Shown here piece by piece: positions 42,028-50,828 of a stretch of DNA of 64,000 bases (position 1 is the first letter of the stretch; each line of letters begins with the position of its first letter). A model generated the notes under the pieces. The model did no database searches, was not told the origin of the DNA, and saw nothing but the letters and a program-made list of their open reading frames with translations. A program made the translations under genes and the position numbers. The stretch is from contig NZ_JAOQJK010000001.1 of assembly GCF_025567045.1 (NCBI RefSeq), positions 492,070 through 556,069 of the forward strand. Reading direction: 5' to 3'. The DNA is from Barnesiella propionica (GTDB lineage: Bacteria; Bacteroidota; Bacteroidia; Bacteroidales; Barnesiellaceae).

Positions 42028-42888
42028 ATGGAACATAAGATACCGTTGGAAACATACTTCGCCGGACTGCTTCAAAAAGTGGAATGGCAGATACAGGAAT
42101 ACGAGGACACCGCAGCGGACACGCTGACGCTCTGCCGCCTATGCGTGGACTACCTGCAAGAGATACTGGGCGAACTCAAAACCTTTATAATCTCCTACCC
42201 GTTCGCCAGCACGGAAGAAGAAATACACTTCTTCAAGGAACTGAAACCGCTTTTAGCGAGCAAAATCATCTATTACAATACCGTTTACAAGATAGAGGTG
42301 CGCTTCCCCAGCGGCAGCGAGGACGTGCAGCGGGACTACCTGCTGTCGGAAACCGACCGGATTTCAAGGTCGTTCCAGCGGAACTTGGCGTTCTACCAGT
42401 ACCACCGAACGAAAGCCACCTACTTGGACAGGCAGTATTTCATACGTGGGAAGCCTGACATACAAATCATCGTGGACAGTTTCTATTACGAAACAGACCC
42501 ACAGTTCAGCACCAGTCACGATTTCAAGGTAGCCAAGATTTTAGCCAACGAACTGCTGGAAATATACCTCACCAACCGTCTGCACGAGCTGGAACGCCGG
42601 GAACAGCGCAAGCGGGTGAAGAACGGCTTCATGGGCAGGCTGTTGCGCTGGACGGGGACGAAAAGGGCGTTGGTGGAACTTATCTACGCACTGGACGCCT
42701 GCGGCTGTCTGAACAAGGGAACGGTTGATATTAAGGAGATTGTAGCCTACTTTGAATACGTGTTCGACATAGACCTCGGCGACTTCTACCACACCTACAT
42801 GGAACTAAAAGCCAAGACCAAAGACCGAACGGGCTTCCTCTCCACCCTGAAAGACAGGTTGCTGATGCGCATGAGGGAGCAGGATTAG
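42028..42888 (+). CDS. rteC: RteC-family regulator of element excision
   Basis: 286 residues from the ATG at 42028; a start at 41986 would put the -7 box inside the gene. RteC family by the C-terminal half (KRALVELIYALDACGCLNKG, VAYFEYVFDIDLGDFYHTYM) and the RDYLLSETD middle part. In CTnDOT, RteC activates the excision genes; here it stands upstream of the helix-turn-helix gene at 42993, consistent with that role. A strong terminator follows. Confidence 0.88.
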   Translation: MEHKIPLETYFAGLLQKVEWQIQEYEDTAADTLTLCRLCVDYLQEILGELKTFIISYPFASTEEEIHFFKELKPLLASKIIYYNTVYKIEVRFPSGSEDVQRDYLLSETDRISRSFQRNLAFYQYHRTKATYLDRQYFIRGKPDIQIIVDSFYYETDPQFSTSHDFKVAKILANELLEIYLTNRLHELERREQRKRVKNGFMGRLLRWTGTKRALVELIYALDACGCLNKGTVDIKEIVAYFEYVFDIDLGDFYHTYMELKAKTKDRTGFLSTLKDRLLMRMREQD

Positions 42889-42915
42889 GCAACCGTGCTT
42901 TAACAAAATTTATTT

Positions 42916-42952
42916 CGCCACAGGTGGGTACATCTGTGGCGTTTTATTTTTC
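42916..42952 (+). terminator. Terminator after rteC
   Basis: CGCCACAG (42916-42923) and CTGTGGCG (42934-42941) form a perfect 8-bp stem followed by TTTTATTTTT. Confidence 0.85.
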
Positions 42953-42992
42953 AGGACACCCGAACTTTGCGGCAAATCAATCAGTTACCGTT

Positions 42993-43352
42993 ATGGAAAT
43001 AATAACATTCGAGTCCAAAGCCTACAAGGAACTGGACAACAAGATTACCGCCATTGCCGACTACATCTTCAACCACATGGAAACGGCAAGGCAAAGCGAG
43101 GAAGACATGTGGGTGGACAGCTACGAGGTCTGCACGTTCCTGAAAATAAGCGAAAAGACCCTGCAACGCCTGCGGGTGTCGGGGACTATCGCCTATTCCA
43201 ACATCAGGGGACGCTACTTCTACAAGGTCAGCGAGATACGCCGGATGCTGGAAGAACGCCTGATAAGGAGCAACAAGGAGAACATCGACAACCTGATAAC
43301 CAACCACCAGTTGTATGCTAAGGAAAGAGGAAATCTTAGAAAGAACAAGTAA
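42993..43352 (+). CDS. Helix-turn-helix (excisionase-type) DNA-binding protein
   Basis: 119 residues from the ATG at 42993. The C-terminal half is a MerR/excisionase-like helix-turn-helix (DSYEVCTFLKISEKTLQRLR and GRYFYKVSEIRRMLEE). The site matches the excision (xis2/orf) genes behind rteC in CTnDOT. A GAACTTTG at 42962-42969 is a near -7 box. It overlaps the next gene by 38 bases in another frame. Confidence 0.8.
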   Translation: MEIITFESKAYKELDNKITAIADYIFNHMETARQSEEDMWVDSYEVCTFLKISEKTLQRLRVSGTIAYSNIRGRYFYKVSEIRRMLEERLIRSNKENIDNLITNHQLYAKERGNLRKNK

Positions 43353-45387
43353 CGGGCTGGCGGTGTTCAAACACTACCTGCCCGGCAATTGGCGCATAGG
43401 TCGCAACTTCCTTAACCCGCTGTACGAGGACAGCAAGGCTTCCTGCAACATCTATTTCGACCGCCGGGGCGGTATCTACAAGATGAAAGACTTCGGCAAC
43501 GACAGTTACAGCGGCGACTGTTTCTTCCTCGTGGGGCAGTTAAAGGGGCTGGACTGCAACCGGGCGGCTGACTTCGTGGAGATACTGGAAATCATCGACC
43601 GGGATTTGGGCTTGGGGCTGGCTTCCGGCATTCCGGTTTCCGTTCCCCCGGCAACCGTCTGCCGGGCAGTGCCGGACAAACCCGAAGAAACGCCCGAAAA
43701 GCCCGTCAAGCCCTACCAGTTCCGGGAACAGAAGTTCCCGCTTGCCGAACTGGTGTACTGGCAACAGTACGGCATCACGCCCGAACTGCTGGAACGTTAC
43801 AAGGTCTGTTCGCTCCGGGAATACAACAGTGAAACGGCAGAGGGCAAACCGTACACCTACACTTCATCGGTGGCAGAACCCATGTACGGCTACAAGGGCA
43901 AACAGCACATCAAGCTGTACCGCCCGTTCTCCACGCCCCGTTTCCTCTACGGCGGCAGCTTCGGTGAGAACTACTGTTTCGGGCTGGAACAACTGCCAGC
44001 CAAAGGCGACACGCTATTCATCACGGGCGGCGAGAAAGACGTGCTTTCGCTGGCGGCGCACGGTTTTCACGCTATCTGCTTCAACAGCGAAACGGTGACA
44101 ATACCGCCCACGCTGGTTTATCGGCTGACATTCCGGTTCAAGCACATCGTCCTGCTCTTTGACATGGACAAGACGGGCAGGGAAAGTTCATGCAAACAGG
44201 AAAAACTACTGGAAGAATTTGGAGTGAAACGCCTGCTGCTCCCGCTTCCGGGAACGAAAGAGGAAAAGGACATATCCGACTACTTCAAAGCCGGGAACAC
44301 CCGTGAAGATTTCCTGAAACTGTTTATCGAATTTTTAGACAACCTGTATAGCGACACATTGATTATGCTTAAATCATGCGAAATAGATTTCAACAACCCG
44401 CCCGCCAAAGCGCAAGAGATTATTTCGGCGGGTGACGTTCCGCTGGGGACACAAGGCAACCTGTTCGGCATCACCGGGGGCGAGGGAACGGGAAAGAGCA
44501 ATTATATAGCCGCAATCGTGGCGGGCTGCATCTGCCCGGCTGGTGCGGAAGTAGATACGCTGGGCATACAGATAACCGCCAACGGCAAACACAAGGCGGT
44601 CTTGCTCTACGACACCGAACAGTCGGAAGTGCAACTGTTCAAGAATGTAAGCAACCTGCTGGCACGTGCCAAACAGCCGGACAAACCCGATGAACTGAAA
44701 GCGTTTTGTCTTACCGGCATGTCACGCAAAGAACGCCTGAACGCCATTGTACAAAGCATGGACAAGTTCTACTACCAGTACGGCGGCATCCAGTTGGTCG
44801 TCATTGACGGCATCGCAGACCTTGTTAAGAGTGCCAACGATGAAGCGGAAAGCGTGGCGGTGATAGATGAACTTTATCGGCTGGCGGGTATCTACAACAC
44901 GTGTATTCTGTGCGTGCTGCACTTCGTCCCCAACGGATTGAAACTGCGGGGACATTTGGGCAGCGAGTTGCAGCGCAAGGCGGCTACAATCCTTTCGATA
45001 GAGAAAGACGAAGAACCCGCCCAGTCGGTCGTGAAAGCCTTGAAAGTAAGGGACGGAAGCCCGCTGGACGTTCCTTTGATGCTCTTTGCATGGGACAAGG
45101 AAGCGGGGATGCACGTGTACAAGGGCGAGAAGCCCCGTGAGGAAAAGGAGAAGCGCAAGGAAAGGGAACTGGTGAATGTCGCACGTGACATCTTCGGGCG
45201 GCAGACACGCATCACCTACATAGACCTTTGCGAGCAGTTGCAGCAGGTATTGGACATCAAGGAGCGCACCGCAAAGAGCTATATCCGCTTCATGCGGGAA
45301 AGGGACATCATCACCAAAGACACGGCGAACCAAAGCTGTTTTGTCATCGGTTCATATCATCTTCAAAGGAACGCAAGCTGCCCGTAG
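43315..45387 (+). CDS. Toprim/RecA-like ATPase (primase-helicase-like) of the element
   Basis: 690 residues. The N-terminal CHC2-like part (NIYFDRRGGIYKMKDFGNDSYSGDCF) lacks obvious zinc cysteines. A Toprim core follows near residues 230-300 (LFITGGEKDVLSLAAHG, IVLLFDMDKTGRES), then a RecA/DnaB-like ATPase (ITGGEGTGKSNYIAAIV near 388; LVVIDGIADLV near 500). The plan suits a RepA/primase-helicase used in replication of the excised circle or in priming after transfer. It overlaps the HTH gene and ends at a strong terminator. Confidence 0.8.
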   Translation: MLRKEEILERTSNGLAVFKHYLPGNWRIGRNFLNPLYEDSKASCNIYFDRRGGIYKMKDFGNDSYSGDCFFLVGQLKGLDCNRAADFVEILEIIDRDLGLGLASGIPVSVPPATVCRAVPDKPEETPEKPVKPYQFREQKFPLAELVYWQQYGITPELLERYKVCSLREYNSETAEGKPYTYTSSVAEPMYGYKGKQHIKLYRPFSTPRFLYGGSFGENYCFGLEQLPAKGDTLFITGGEKDVLSLAAHGFHAICFNSETVTIPPTLVYRLTFRFKHIVLLFDMDKTGRESSCKQEKLLEEFGVKRLLLPLPGTKEEKDISDYFKAGNTREDFLKLFIEFLDNLYSDTLIMLKSCEIDFNNPPAKAQEIISAGDVPLGTQGNLFGITGGEGTGKSNYIAAIVAGCICPAGAEVDTLGIQITANGKHKAVLLYDTEQSEVQLFKNVSNLLARAKQPDKPDELKAFCLTGMSRKERLNAIVQSMDKFYYQYGGIQLVVIDGIADLVKSANDEAESVAVIDELYRLAGIYNTCILCVLHFVPNGLKLRGHLGSELQRKAATILSIEKDEEPAQSVVKALKVRDGSPLDVPLMLFAWDKEAGMHVYKGEKPREEKEKRKERELVNVARDIFGRQTRITYIDLCEQLQQVLDIKERTAKSYIRFMRERDIITKDTANQSCFVIGSYHLQRNASCP

Positions 45388-45426
45388 GCGTATGGGCTGA
45401 ACTTGTGTATTTTTAGGTGCTTGTGT

Positions 45427-45461
45427 CCTGCCCTGTTGTGATAACACGGCAGGATTTTTTC
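45427..45461 (+). terminator. Terminator after the Toprim-ATPase gene
   Basis: TCCTGCC (45427-45433) and GGCAGGA (45449-45455) followed by TTTTTT. Confidence 0.85.
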
Positions 45462-45492
45462 TGTTTGCACGTGATTTTTCAGGGTATTTGCT

Positions 45493-45735
45493 TAACTTTG
45501 CAGAAGTTACACGGAAAAGTAACGGCAGTTGGACGGCGGTTGCCGGAATATTGCCTTTATATATAACATATACGTTCGCCGAACGTCCCGATGCGAAAAC
45601 TGGCACTTTTCAAAATGTGGGGATATTCAGCGCAGGATATGCTATGCGTTTGTCATAGCGTGGCTGCACTGTTTCCACATTTGGGTATGCCAGTACCTCT
45701 ACTTTGAAACAGCGTCATGCCACGCTTTCTTTTTG
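45493..45735 (+). promoter_or_regulatory. Long structured leader, attenuator-like
   Basis: TAACTTTG (45493-45500) is a -7 box 295 bases before the reductase gene. In the leader, ACTGGCA and AAATGTGG (45599-45605, 45613-45620) pair with CCACATTT and TGCCAGT (45675-45682, 45688-45694). AGCGTGGC (45657-45664), inside that loop, pairs with GCCACGCT (45719-45726), which is followed by TTTCTTTTT. The second helix has the form of a terminator and is interleaved with the first. Confidence 0.55.
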
Positions 45736-45794
45736 GGGGTGGCGGCTAACGTGCCAAGACAGTAGGGATTTATATCACTTTAATACCTGACAAT

Positions 45795-46313
45795 ATGGAA
45801 CAAATCAAAGCGCACATCGCCGTATCGCTGGACGGGCATACCGCCACGCCGGACTATGAACTGGACTGGATGCCCCGTGAGGTCAAGGAACTGGCGGCAA
45901 GGGAACACGCCGCCGCAAGCTGCCTGCTTATGGGGGCTAACACCTACAACTACATCTTTGAACACTGGGGCGGGTGGCCGCACAAAAGCAAACGGTCTTT
46001 TGTGGTGTCACACTACGATACCAACGTGACGCCGGACTGCGGGGTGGAGTTCCTGACCGAAGAACCGCTGCAAAGGGTCTATGAACTGAAACAGGAAACC
46101 GACATGCTGGTGGTGGGTGGCGGCAAGCTGCTTACTTCATTGATTAAAGCCGGACTGCTGGACAGCCTGACAATCTACACCGTCCCGGTCATGGCGGGCA
46201 AAGGCATCGGTTTTGTCGGGGAAACATCCGGCTCGCTGTGGAAGCTCTCGGAAAGCAGGGTGCTGGATAACGGGGTGGTCTGTTCGACCTACCTGTTTGG
46301 CGGGAACATATAA
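45795..46313 (+). CDS. RibD C-terminal/dihydrofolate-reductase-like protein
   Basis: 172 residues. HIAVSLDGHTATPDYELDWM, LLMGANTYNYIF, MLVVGGGKLLTSLIKAGLLD and IYTVPVMAGKGIGF fit the RibD_C family of NADPH-dependent reductases (DHFR-like fold). Such proteins are frequent cargo of mobile elements; substrate unknown, and I see no reason to call it trimethoprim resistance. A structured leader precedes it. Confidence 0.85.
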   Translation: MEQIKAHIAVSLDGHTATPDYELDWMPREVKELAAREHAAASCLLMGANTYNYIFEHWGGWPHKSKRSFVVSHYDTNVTPDCGVEFLTEEPLQRVYELKQETDMLVVGGGKLLTSLIKAGLLDSLTIYTVPVMAGKGIGFVGETSGSLWKLSESRVLDNGVVCSTYLFGGNI

Positions 46314-46318
46314 AAAAA

Positions 46319-46343
46319 TGCGCCCGGTTTCCCTCCGGGCGCA
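46319..46343 (-). terminator. Terminator after topB
   Basis: TGCGCCCGG (46319-46327) with CCGGGCGCA (46335-46343), followed on the minus strand by TTTTTTTA. Confidence 0.85.
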
Positions 46344-46411
46344 ACCACTAAAATTTCAATTATTATAAGCTGTAAAACCTATCACAATGAAATTTCAGCG
46401 GCAAAGATAAG

Positions 46412-48499
46412 CTATTTCTTCGGTTTCGCTTTCTTTTCGGGGAATGAAAAACCGACATTGAACTGCTCGTCCAGTACCAGCGAAGCATCGAAAGCCTTGC
46501 CGTTCTTGCCCTTGAAGCCCTTGATTAGCCCGGTCTTGCGTTTCGTCACCAGCTCGACAATCTGCTTGTCGGAAAGCTGCTTGTCGCACTTGTTGCGGAA
46601 TATGGTAAGCGTGCAGTCCACGTTGGAACACTTCGCCACTTTCGGGTAGAACAGGATGCGCCCGCTGCCGCATTTCGGGCAGGGGCAGGTTTCACCAGCA
46701 GCGACAGATAGCTGCACCGATAGCAGTTCTGCGGTGATTTGCGTTGCGTACACCTCGATGCCCTTCCGGAACGTGTCCGCATCCATGCTGCCCGCTTCTA
46801 TCTTGGCAAGGGCGGTTTCCCACATGCCCGTCATTTCGACATCGGCGATCTTCTTGTCCTTGACTATCTTGTAAACGGCAAGCCCCTTGTCGGTAGGCAC
46901 AAGGTTCTTCTTCTCACGCACGATGTACTGGCGGGCGAACAGCGTTTCGATAATCGCCGCACGGGTGGCGGGCGTGCCTATCCCGGCATCTTTCAGGCTG
47001 GCTTTCAGTTCGGCATCTTCCAGTTCCCTGCCTGCGTTCTCCATTGCCGCCAACAGGCTGCTTTCCGTGTGCAGCGGTTTCGGCTTGGTCTGCTTTTCGA
47101 GCAGATCCACGCCGGAGAGTGGCAAATATTCTCCCTCTTGGAGTGGCGGCAGGCTGGCGGCTTCTTCATCCCCGCCCGTTTCCTGCTCGCCGAACACGGC
47201 ACGCCACCCGGCTTCTTTCATCACAGACCCTTTCACCGTGAAGTCGGTATCTCCCCCTGACAGCAAGGCGGTGGTAACGTCTTTCACGCACTTGCCCGAA
47301 AAGGCTTCCAGCATACGCCCGGCTACCAGCTCGTAAACCGCCCGCTCGTCTTTGGAAAGTTCGCCGGGCAGGTTCTCGGTAATGATTAAGGCGTGGTGGT
47401 CGGTCACTTTGCCGTCATTCACGCTGCGGCGGTTCAGGGGTGTGCCGTCCAGCCCGGCGGCATACCCGGCAAAGCGGGGGTATTGCCCCAGCAGGGCGAC
47501 ACGTTCCGGCATTTCATCGAAAACGTCCTCCGGAATATAGCGGCTTCCGGTTCTTGGGTAGGACATCACTTTCTTTTCATACAGGCTTTGCGCTATGGAA
47601 AGCGTCTTGTCAGCCGAGAAGTTCAGCTTCGTGTTCGCTTCCTTTTGCAGCGTGGTAAGGTCGTACAAAAGCGGCGGTTCTTGGCAGGCTTCTTTCCTCT
47701 CAACGGATTTAACCACAAGTTGCCCGGCATCCTTTACCCGTTGCAGGGCGGCTATGGCTTCGGGCTGCTGTTCCCACTTGGCGGTCGATTGGGCGGTAAA
47801 ATTTATTCCCCCGCTGGCAGTCGCCGCTTTGAGTTGCCAAAACTTGGCGGGTACGAAATTCTTGTTCTCCAAATAGCGGCTGCATATCATCACGAGCGTG
47901 GGTGTCTGCACCCTGCCCAGCGAGAACACCCCCTGCCCGGCGGCAACGCTCAACGCTTGGGTGGCGTTTATCCCTATCAGCCAGTCCGCTTCGCTGCGGG
48001 ACTTGGCAGAGAGGTAGAGGTTATCGTAACGCTCTCCCGGCTGCAAGTTATCCAGCCCCTCACGGATTGCCTTGTCGGTAAGGCTGCTTATCCACAGGCG
48101 CACAAATGGTTTCCGGCAGTTCAGGTAATGGAAGATATAGCGGAAGATTAACTCACCCTCACGCCCGGCATCGGTGGCGACAATAATCCGGTCGCACTGG
48201 TCGAACACTTCCTTTATCACTTTCAACTGTTTCAGAACGCCGGGGTCTGCCTTGTAACCTTTCTCCGCTTTCACCTGACGGGGGATTAATTGAAAATCGG
48301 GCGGCAGTATGGGCAGGCTCTCCCTGCGGAAGTTCGCCACGCCGTAGGCTTCCGGCATGGCAAGCTGGATTAAGTGGCCGAACGCCCATGTCACCATATA
48401 CCCGTTGCCGGAAAGATAACCGTCATTACGCCCGGTCGCACCGATGATGCGGGCGATGTCCTTTGCCACGCTGGGCTTTTCTGCTATCAATGCAATCAT
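46412..48499 (-). CDS. topB: DNA topoisomerase III
   Basis: 695 residues. Toprim start (IALIAEKPSVAKDIARIIGA), DAGREGELIFRY, the catalytic tyrosine in VMSYPRTGSRYI (about residue 315) and a C-terminal zinc ribbon (CPCPKCGSGRILFYP). This is the Exc/TopB-type enzyme carried by CTnDOT-like elements, where it accompanies excision. It reads opposite to the genes before it and pairs with the DUF3945 gene upstream. Confidence 0.96.
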   Translation of the reverse strand: MIALIAEKPSVAKDIARIIGATGRNDGYLSGNGYMVTWAFGHLIQLAMPEAYGVANFRRESLPILPPDFQLIPRQVKAEKGYKADPGVLKQLKVIKEVFDQCDRIIVATDAGREGELIFRYIFHYLNCRKPFVRLWISSLTDKAIREGLDNLQPGERYDNLYLSAKSRSEADWLIGINATQALSVAAGQGVFSLGRVQTPTLVMICSRYLENKNFVPAKFWQLKAATASGGINFTAQSTAKWEQQPEAIAALQRVKDAGQLVVKSVERKEACQEPPLLYDLTTLQKEANTKLNFSADKTLSIAQSLYEKKVMSYPRTGSRYIPEDVFDEMPERVALLGQYPRFAGYAAGLDGTPLNRRSVNDGKVTDHHALIITENLPGELSKDERAVYELVAGRMLEAFSGKCVKDVTTALLSGGDTDFTVKGSVMKEAGWRAVFGEQETGGDEEAASLPPLQEGEYLPLSGVDLLEKQTKPKPLHTESSLLAAMENAGRELEDAELKASLKDAGIGTPATRAAIIETLFARQYIVREKKNLVPTDKGLAVYKIVKDKKIADVEMTGMWETALAKIEAGSMDADTFRKGIEVYATQITAELLSVQLSVAAGETCPCPKCGSGRILFYPKVAKCSNVDCTLTIFRNKCDKQLSDKQIVELVTKRKTGLIKGFKGKNGKAFDASLVLDEQFNVGFSFPEKKAKPKK

Positions 48500-48525
48500 A
48501 ATTCTTTACTTTTTAATGGTGGATA

Positions 48526-49842
48526 TTACATTTTCATTCCTCTGGACTTCTTGGGCTTGTCAGCTTTCAGGCTCTTGTCCTGCGCTTTCTCCTGCTTCTC
48601 TTTCTGCTTGGGGGTGGGCTTGTCCTGACCCTGTTTCAACGGCTCTTTGCCCTGCTTGGTGGCTTCGTTGGTCTTGCCCCCGGAATTGACCGCTACCTGC
48701 GTCCGGTTCTCGGCGGCGGGGGTAACGTCTTTCGGCTGCACCTTGTCGTGGGATTTGCCCTGTGCGCCGGGCTGTACATGACCGTTGAACTCAACGCCCT
48801 TGCCGTCCTTTAGCCCGGCTACCTGCTGTTCTGCGGGCTGCTGCCCCTGCTGCAAGAACTGGACGGCGGCACGGGGCAGGAACTCCAAGCCACGCTCCAC
48901 CGCACTGACCTGCAAATAGGCACTGCGCTTCGTGCCGTCCCTGAATTGCAGGTTTTCCATTTTCACCGCTTGCCCGGCTTCAAAGGCGGCTTTCTGTTCC
49001 GGGCTGACTTGCACGTTACAGATTGTATCGGGGCATTTCCATTTGTCAGCCCGCATGTATTCCAGTTCGTGCGTGTACCTGTCCCGGCTGACAAACACGG
49101 GGATTTGCTCGCCGCTTTTCGGGTCTTTGATTTCAGCGATGCCGCCCAAGTTGCCAGTGCCTTGCAAGTTGCCCTGTTCCTGCTTGGTGAACCCGTGTTC
49201 ATGGAACGGGCGTTGCAACAGTTTCTCGTCCTGCTGCACGCCGTGCAGCTTGGGTACTACCGTGCCGTCCTTTGCCTGATAGAAAGAGAGCTTGACATCG
49301 GTAGGTTTGAGGTAGAAGCCGCCCACCGTCCCCGAAACGGTGTAGGTATTTCGGGACTTGTAGCCACGCATCACCCGGTCGAAGTCCTTCGTGTTTTTCA
49401 GGGTGTCGGCGGTGATGCCGACTTTTTTCAGGTTCTCCCAGTCGATTTTTGCCGGGTCGAAGCGGTAACCCTGCTTGAACTCGTGGAAGTCGGGCTTCGG
49501 AACTCGAAGCATTTCAGCCCGCTTGTCGCCCTCCGGTGTAGGGTTGCGGTGGTTTTCCTCGATTGCCTTTGCGTCCCGCTCCGCTTCGGAAGCCTTGACG
49601 CTGAACAGTTCCAGCCCGGAAGTGTCCTGATACTTGCGGTAGAAGTTGGAAATGAAGTTGCTGAACACATCGCTGTTCTTGTCCACCTGCATGAACTCGC
49701 CACCGTGTGTCGGCGGCACGGTCTGCAAATTGCCCTCCTTGTCAATACCCTTAACGGCACTCACCTTTCCCTGCTGTTTATCCAAGACCAGCAGCACGTC
49801 TTTTTCCTGCCCCTCTGCGGGCGGGGTCATTCTGTTTGCCAT
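48526..49842 (-). CDS. DUF4099/DUF3945 mobile-element protein
   Basis: 438 residues. The N-terminal 70 residues hold LVLDKQQGKVSAVKGID; DUF4099-like FDPAKIDWENLKKVGITADT and the DUF3945 part (TVGGFYLKPTDVKLSFYQ, FVSRDRYTHELEYMRADKW) follow. The tail is a long Lys/Gln-rich low-complexity segment (PKQKEKQEKAQDKSLKADK). It is a standard neighbour of topB in Bacteroidales elements with unknown role. A pair of 15-bp boxes (49929-49963) lies 87 bases before the start. Confidence 0.82.
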   Translation of the reverse strand: MANRMTPPAEGQEKDVLLVLDKQQGKVSAVKGIDKEGNLQTVPPTHGGEFMQVDKNSDVFSNFISNFYRKYQDTSGLELFSVKASEAERDAKAIEENHRNPTPEGDKRAEMLRVPKPDFHEFKQGYRFDPAKIDWENLKKVGITADTLKNTKDFDRVMRGYKSRNTYTVSGTVGGFYLKPTDVKLSFYQAKDGTVVPKLHGVQQDEKLLQRPFHEHGFTKQEQGNLQGTGNLGGIAEIKDPKSGEQIPVFVSRDRYTHELEYMRADKWKCPDTICNVQVSPEQKAAFEAGQAVKMENLQFRDGTKRSAYLQVSAVERGLEFLPRAAVQFLQQGQQPAEQQVAGLKDGKGVEFNGHVQPGAQGKSHDKVQPKDVTPAAENRTQVAVNSGGKTNEATKQGKEPLKQGQDKPTPKQKEKQEKAQDKSLKADKPKKSRGMKM

Positions 49843-49928
49843 AAATAATTGAAATTTTAGCGGTTACGGGAATAGTCCCGCCCAAAGGTAGCGACTAAAT
49901 ATGCTATATTTGGACGGGCGGCAAGGGC

Positions 49929-49963
49929 TGTCCGAATTTGTCCTGCGGTGTCCCGATTTGTCC
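49929..49963 (-). repeat. Tandem 15-bp boxes, copy A
   Basis: On the minus strand GGACAAATCGGGACA, CCGCA, then GGACAAATTCGGACA. The same pair with 5-base spacer recurs at 58672-58706 and 60364-60398, and partly at 52562-52596. It lies upstream of the DUF3945 gene. Confidence 0.75.
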
Positions 49964-50016
49964 GGGTGGGATGAAATTCCGCAACCATTGGTTGCAGAAT
50001 TGAAAAGGGCATAAAA

Positions 50017-50044
50017 AAAGAGAGTGAATGATTTCACTCTCTTT
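50017..50044. terminator. 12-bp hairpin, bidirectional terminator-like
   Basis: AAAGAGAGTGAA (50017-50028) with TTCACTCTCTTT (50033-50044), loop TGAT. Confidence 0.55.
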
Positions 50045-50045
50045 C

Positions 50046-50161
50046 GATGAACCCTTTGTGAACCCTTTGGTCGTTTTTTGAAATAGCTAAAACTCAAGTA
50101 ATTTGCATATTTTGCAAAAGAAAATCATTCGAGTATGAACCATATGTGAACCCTTTAATGG
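50046..50161. repeat. Iteron-like TGAACC repeats, copy A
   Basis: GATGAACCCTTTG and TGAACCCTTTGG in tandem (50046-50070), then TATGAACCATATG and TGAACCCTTTAATGG (50133-50161). A diverged copy of the whole module, with TGAGCCATTTG, is at 52670-52764. Confidence 0.6.
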
Positions 50162-50207
50162 ATTAGCGGGGAACACTGTTTAAGCGTCATCGCGCTTCGT
50201 TAGTAAT
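50154..50207 (-). repeat. Orphan attC-like hairpin, inverted
   Basis: On the minus strand TTACTAACGAAGCG, GATGACGC, ACAGTGTTCCCCGC and CCATTA match the array repeats, closest to repeat 4, with two G-T pairs in the stem. It directly follows an immunity-gene fragment on the same strand. Confidence 0.75.
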
Positions 50208-50210
50208 CTG

Positions 50211-50325
50211 TTATTGCACTCGTTTCAAATCCCCGATAGATTGGAGTGACATTTCTATGTAGGGAATAGTTTTTAGAATATGGATGTTATCTATTGCTTC
50301 TTTACCACCCAATGCCAATGCCGAT
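50211..50325 (-). pseudogene. 3' fragment of a DUF1851-type immunity gene
   Basis: On the minus strand this reads LALGGKEAIDNIHILKTIP, then YIEMSLQSIGDL, then a stop, against LALGGSEDIENIKIVKTIP, then YIDICTQTIGEF, at the end of array gene 2. The frame is lost upstream of about 50325. It stops 3 bases before the orphan attC-like hairpin, the same gene-repeat junction as in the array. Confidence 0.8.
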
Positions 50326-50433
50326 ACAAGACATGGAGATTATAGAATAAAAATAATTCATCTTTCTTATTATCAGTCATTTGAATATTTTCTGTTTTTC
50401 TCTATTTTTGCCATTTTCTGTTATTCAGTACAC

Positions 50434-50463
50434 TTTGAAATATCATTTTCTTTTGTACCTTTG
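50434..50463 (+). promoter_or_regulatory. Promoter before the integrase stub
   Basis: TTTG (50434-50437), 18 bases, TACCTTTG (50456-50463). Leader of about 75 bases. Confidence 0.55.
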
Positions 50464-50546
50464 CATCCGCAAAAAACAAAAGAAAATCAACTATTTAGTG
50501 TAATTACCCGGTTACGGCACCTAAATCGAGATAAAACCTCTAAACA

Positions 50547-50777
50547 ATGGCAATGTTAGAAAATAAAACGAAAGAAAACCCCAAGCTGGAGCAAAATAAG
50601 CTCTCGGACGGTAGAATAAGCCTTTACTTAGAGTATTATTTCCTCCTCAAATTATTAAAAGTAATACTGTCAAAAAGAAATACCTTTTATTCTTACTCTT
50701 TTCGCCAGTACTTATATCTTGCAGTCAACAGAAAAAAGTTTAGTACGGTTTGGATATATAGACAAAAAACAGACTAA
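50547..50777 (+). pseudogene. N-terminal stub of a tyrosine integrase
   Basis: 76 residues. The first 30 (NPKLEQNKLSDGRISLYLEY) are the N-terminal arm-binding part of Bacteroidales tyrosine integrases, which should continue with about 350 residues. After EYY the sequence changes to unrelated basic, AT-rich coding and stops. Relic of another integration event. Confidence 0.65.
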
Positions 50778-50828
50778 ACTCCAAACATGGAAATTCAGAT
50801 ATTTTTTATACATTTCTCTTATATACAA

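Noticed and set aside
45529..45765. 78-residue frame in the reductase leader
   Set aside because: Cysteine- and tryptophan-rich without domain; the segment is better explained by its helices.
45795..46313. Trimethoprim-resistance dihydrofolate reductase
   Set aside because: The likeness is to the RibD C-terminal branch, not to Dfr proteins.
46739..48151. Several plus-strand frames opposite topB
   Set aside because: GC-rich shadow frames of the topoisomerase gene.
48946..49848. 300-residue plus-strand frame opposite DUF3945
   Set aside because: Antisense shadow of a recognised gene; no domain, starts at its end.
50284..50559. 91-residue plus-strand frame
   Set aside because: It overlaps the inverted immunity-gene fragment and the integrase-stub promoter; no coding likeness.
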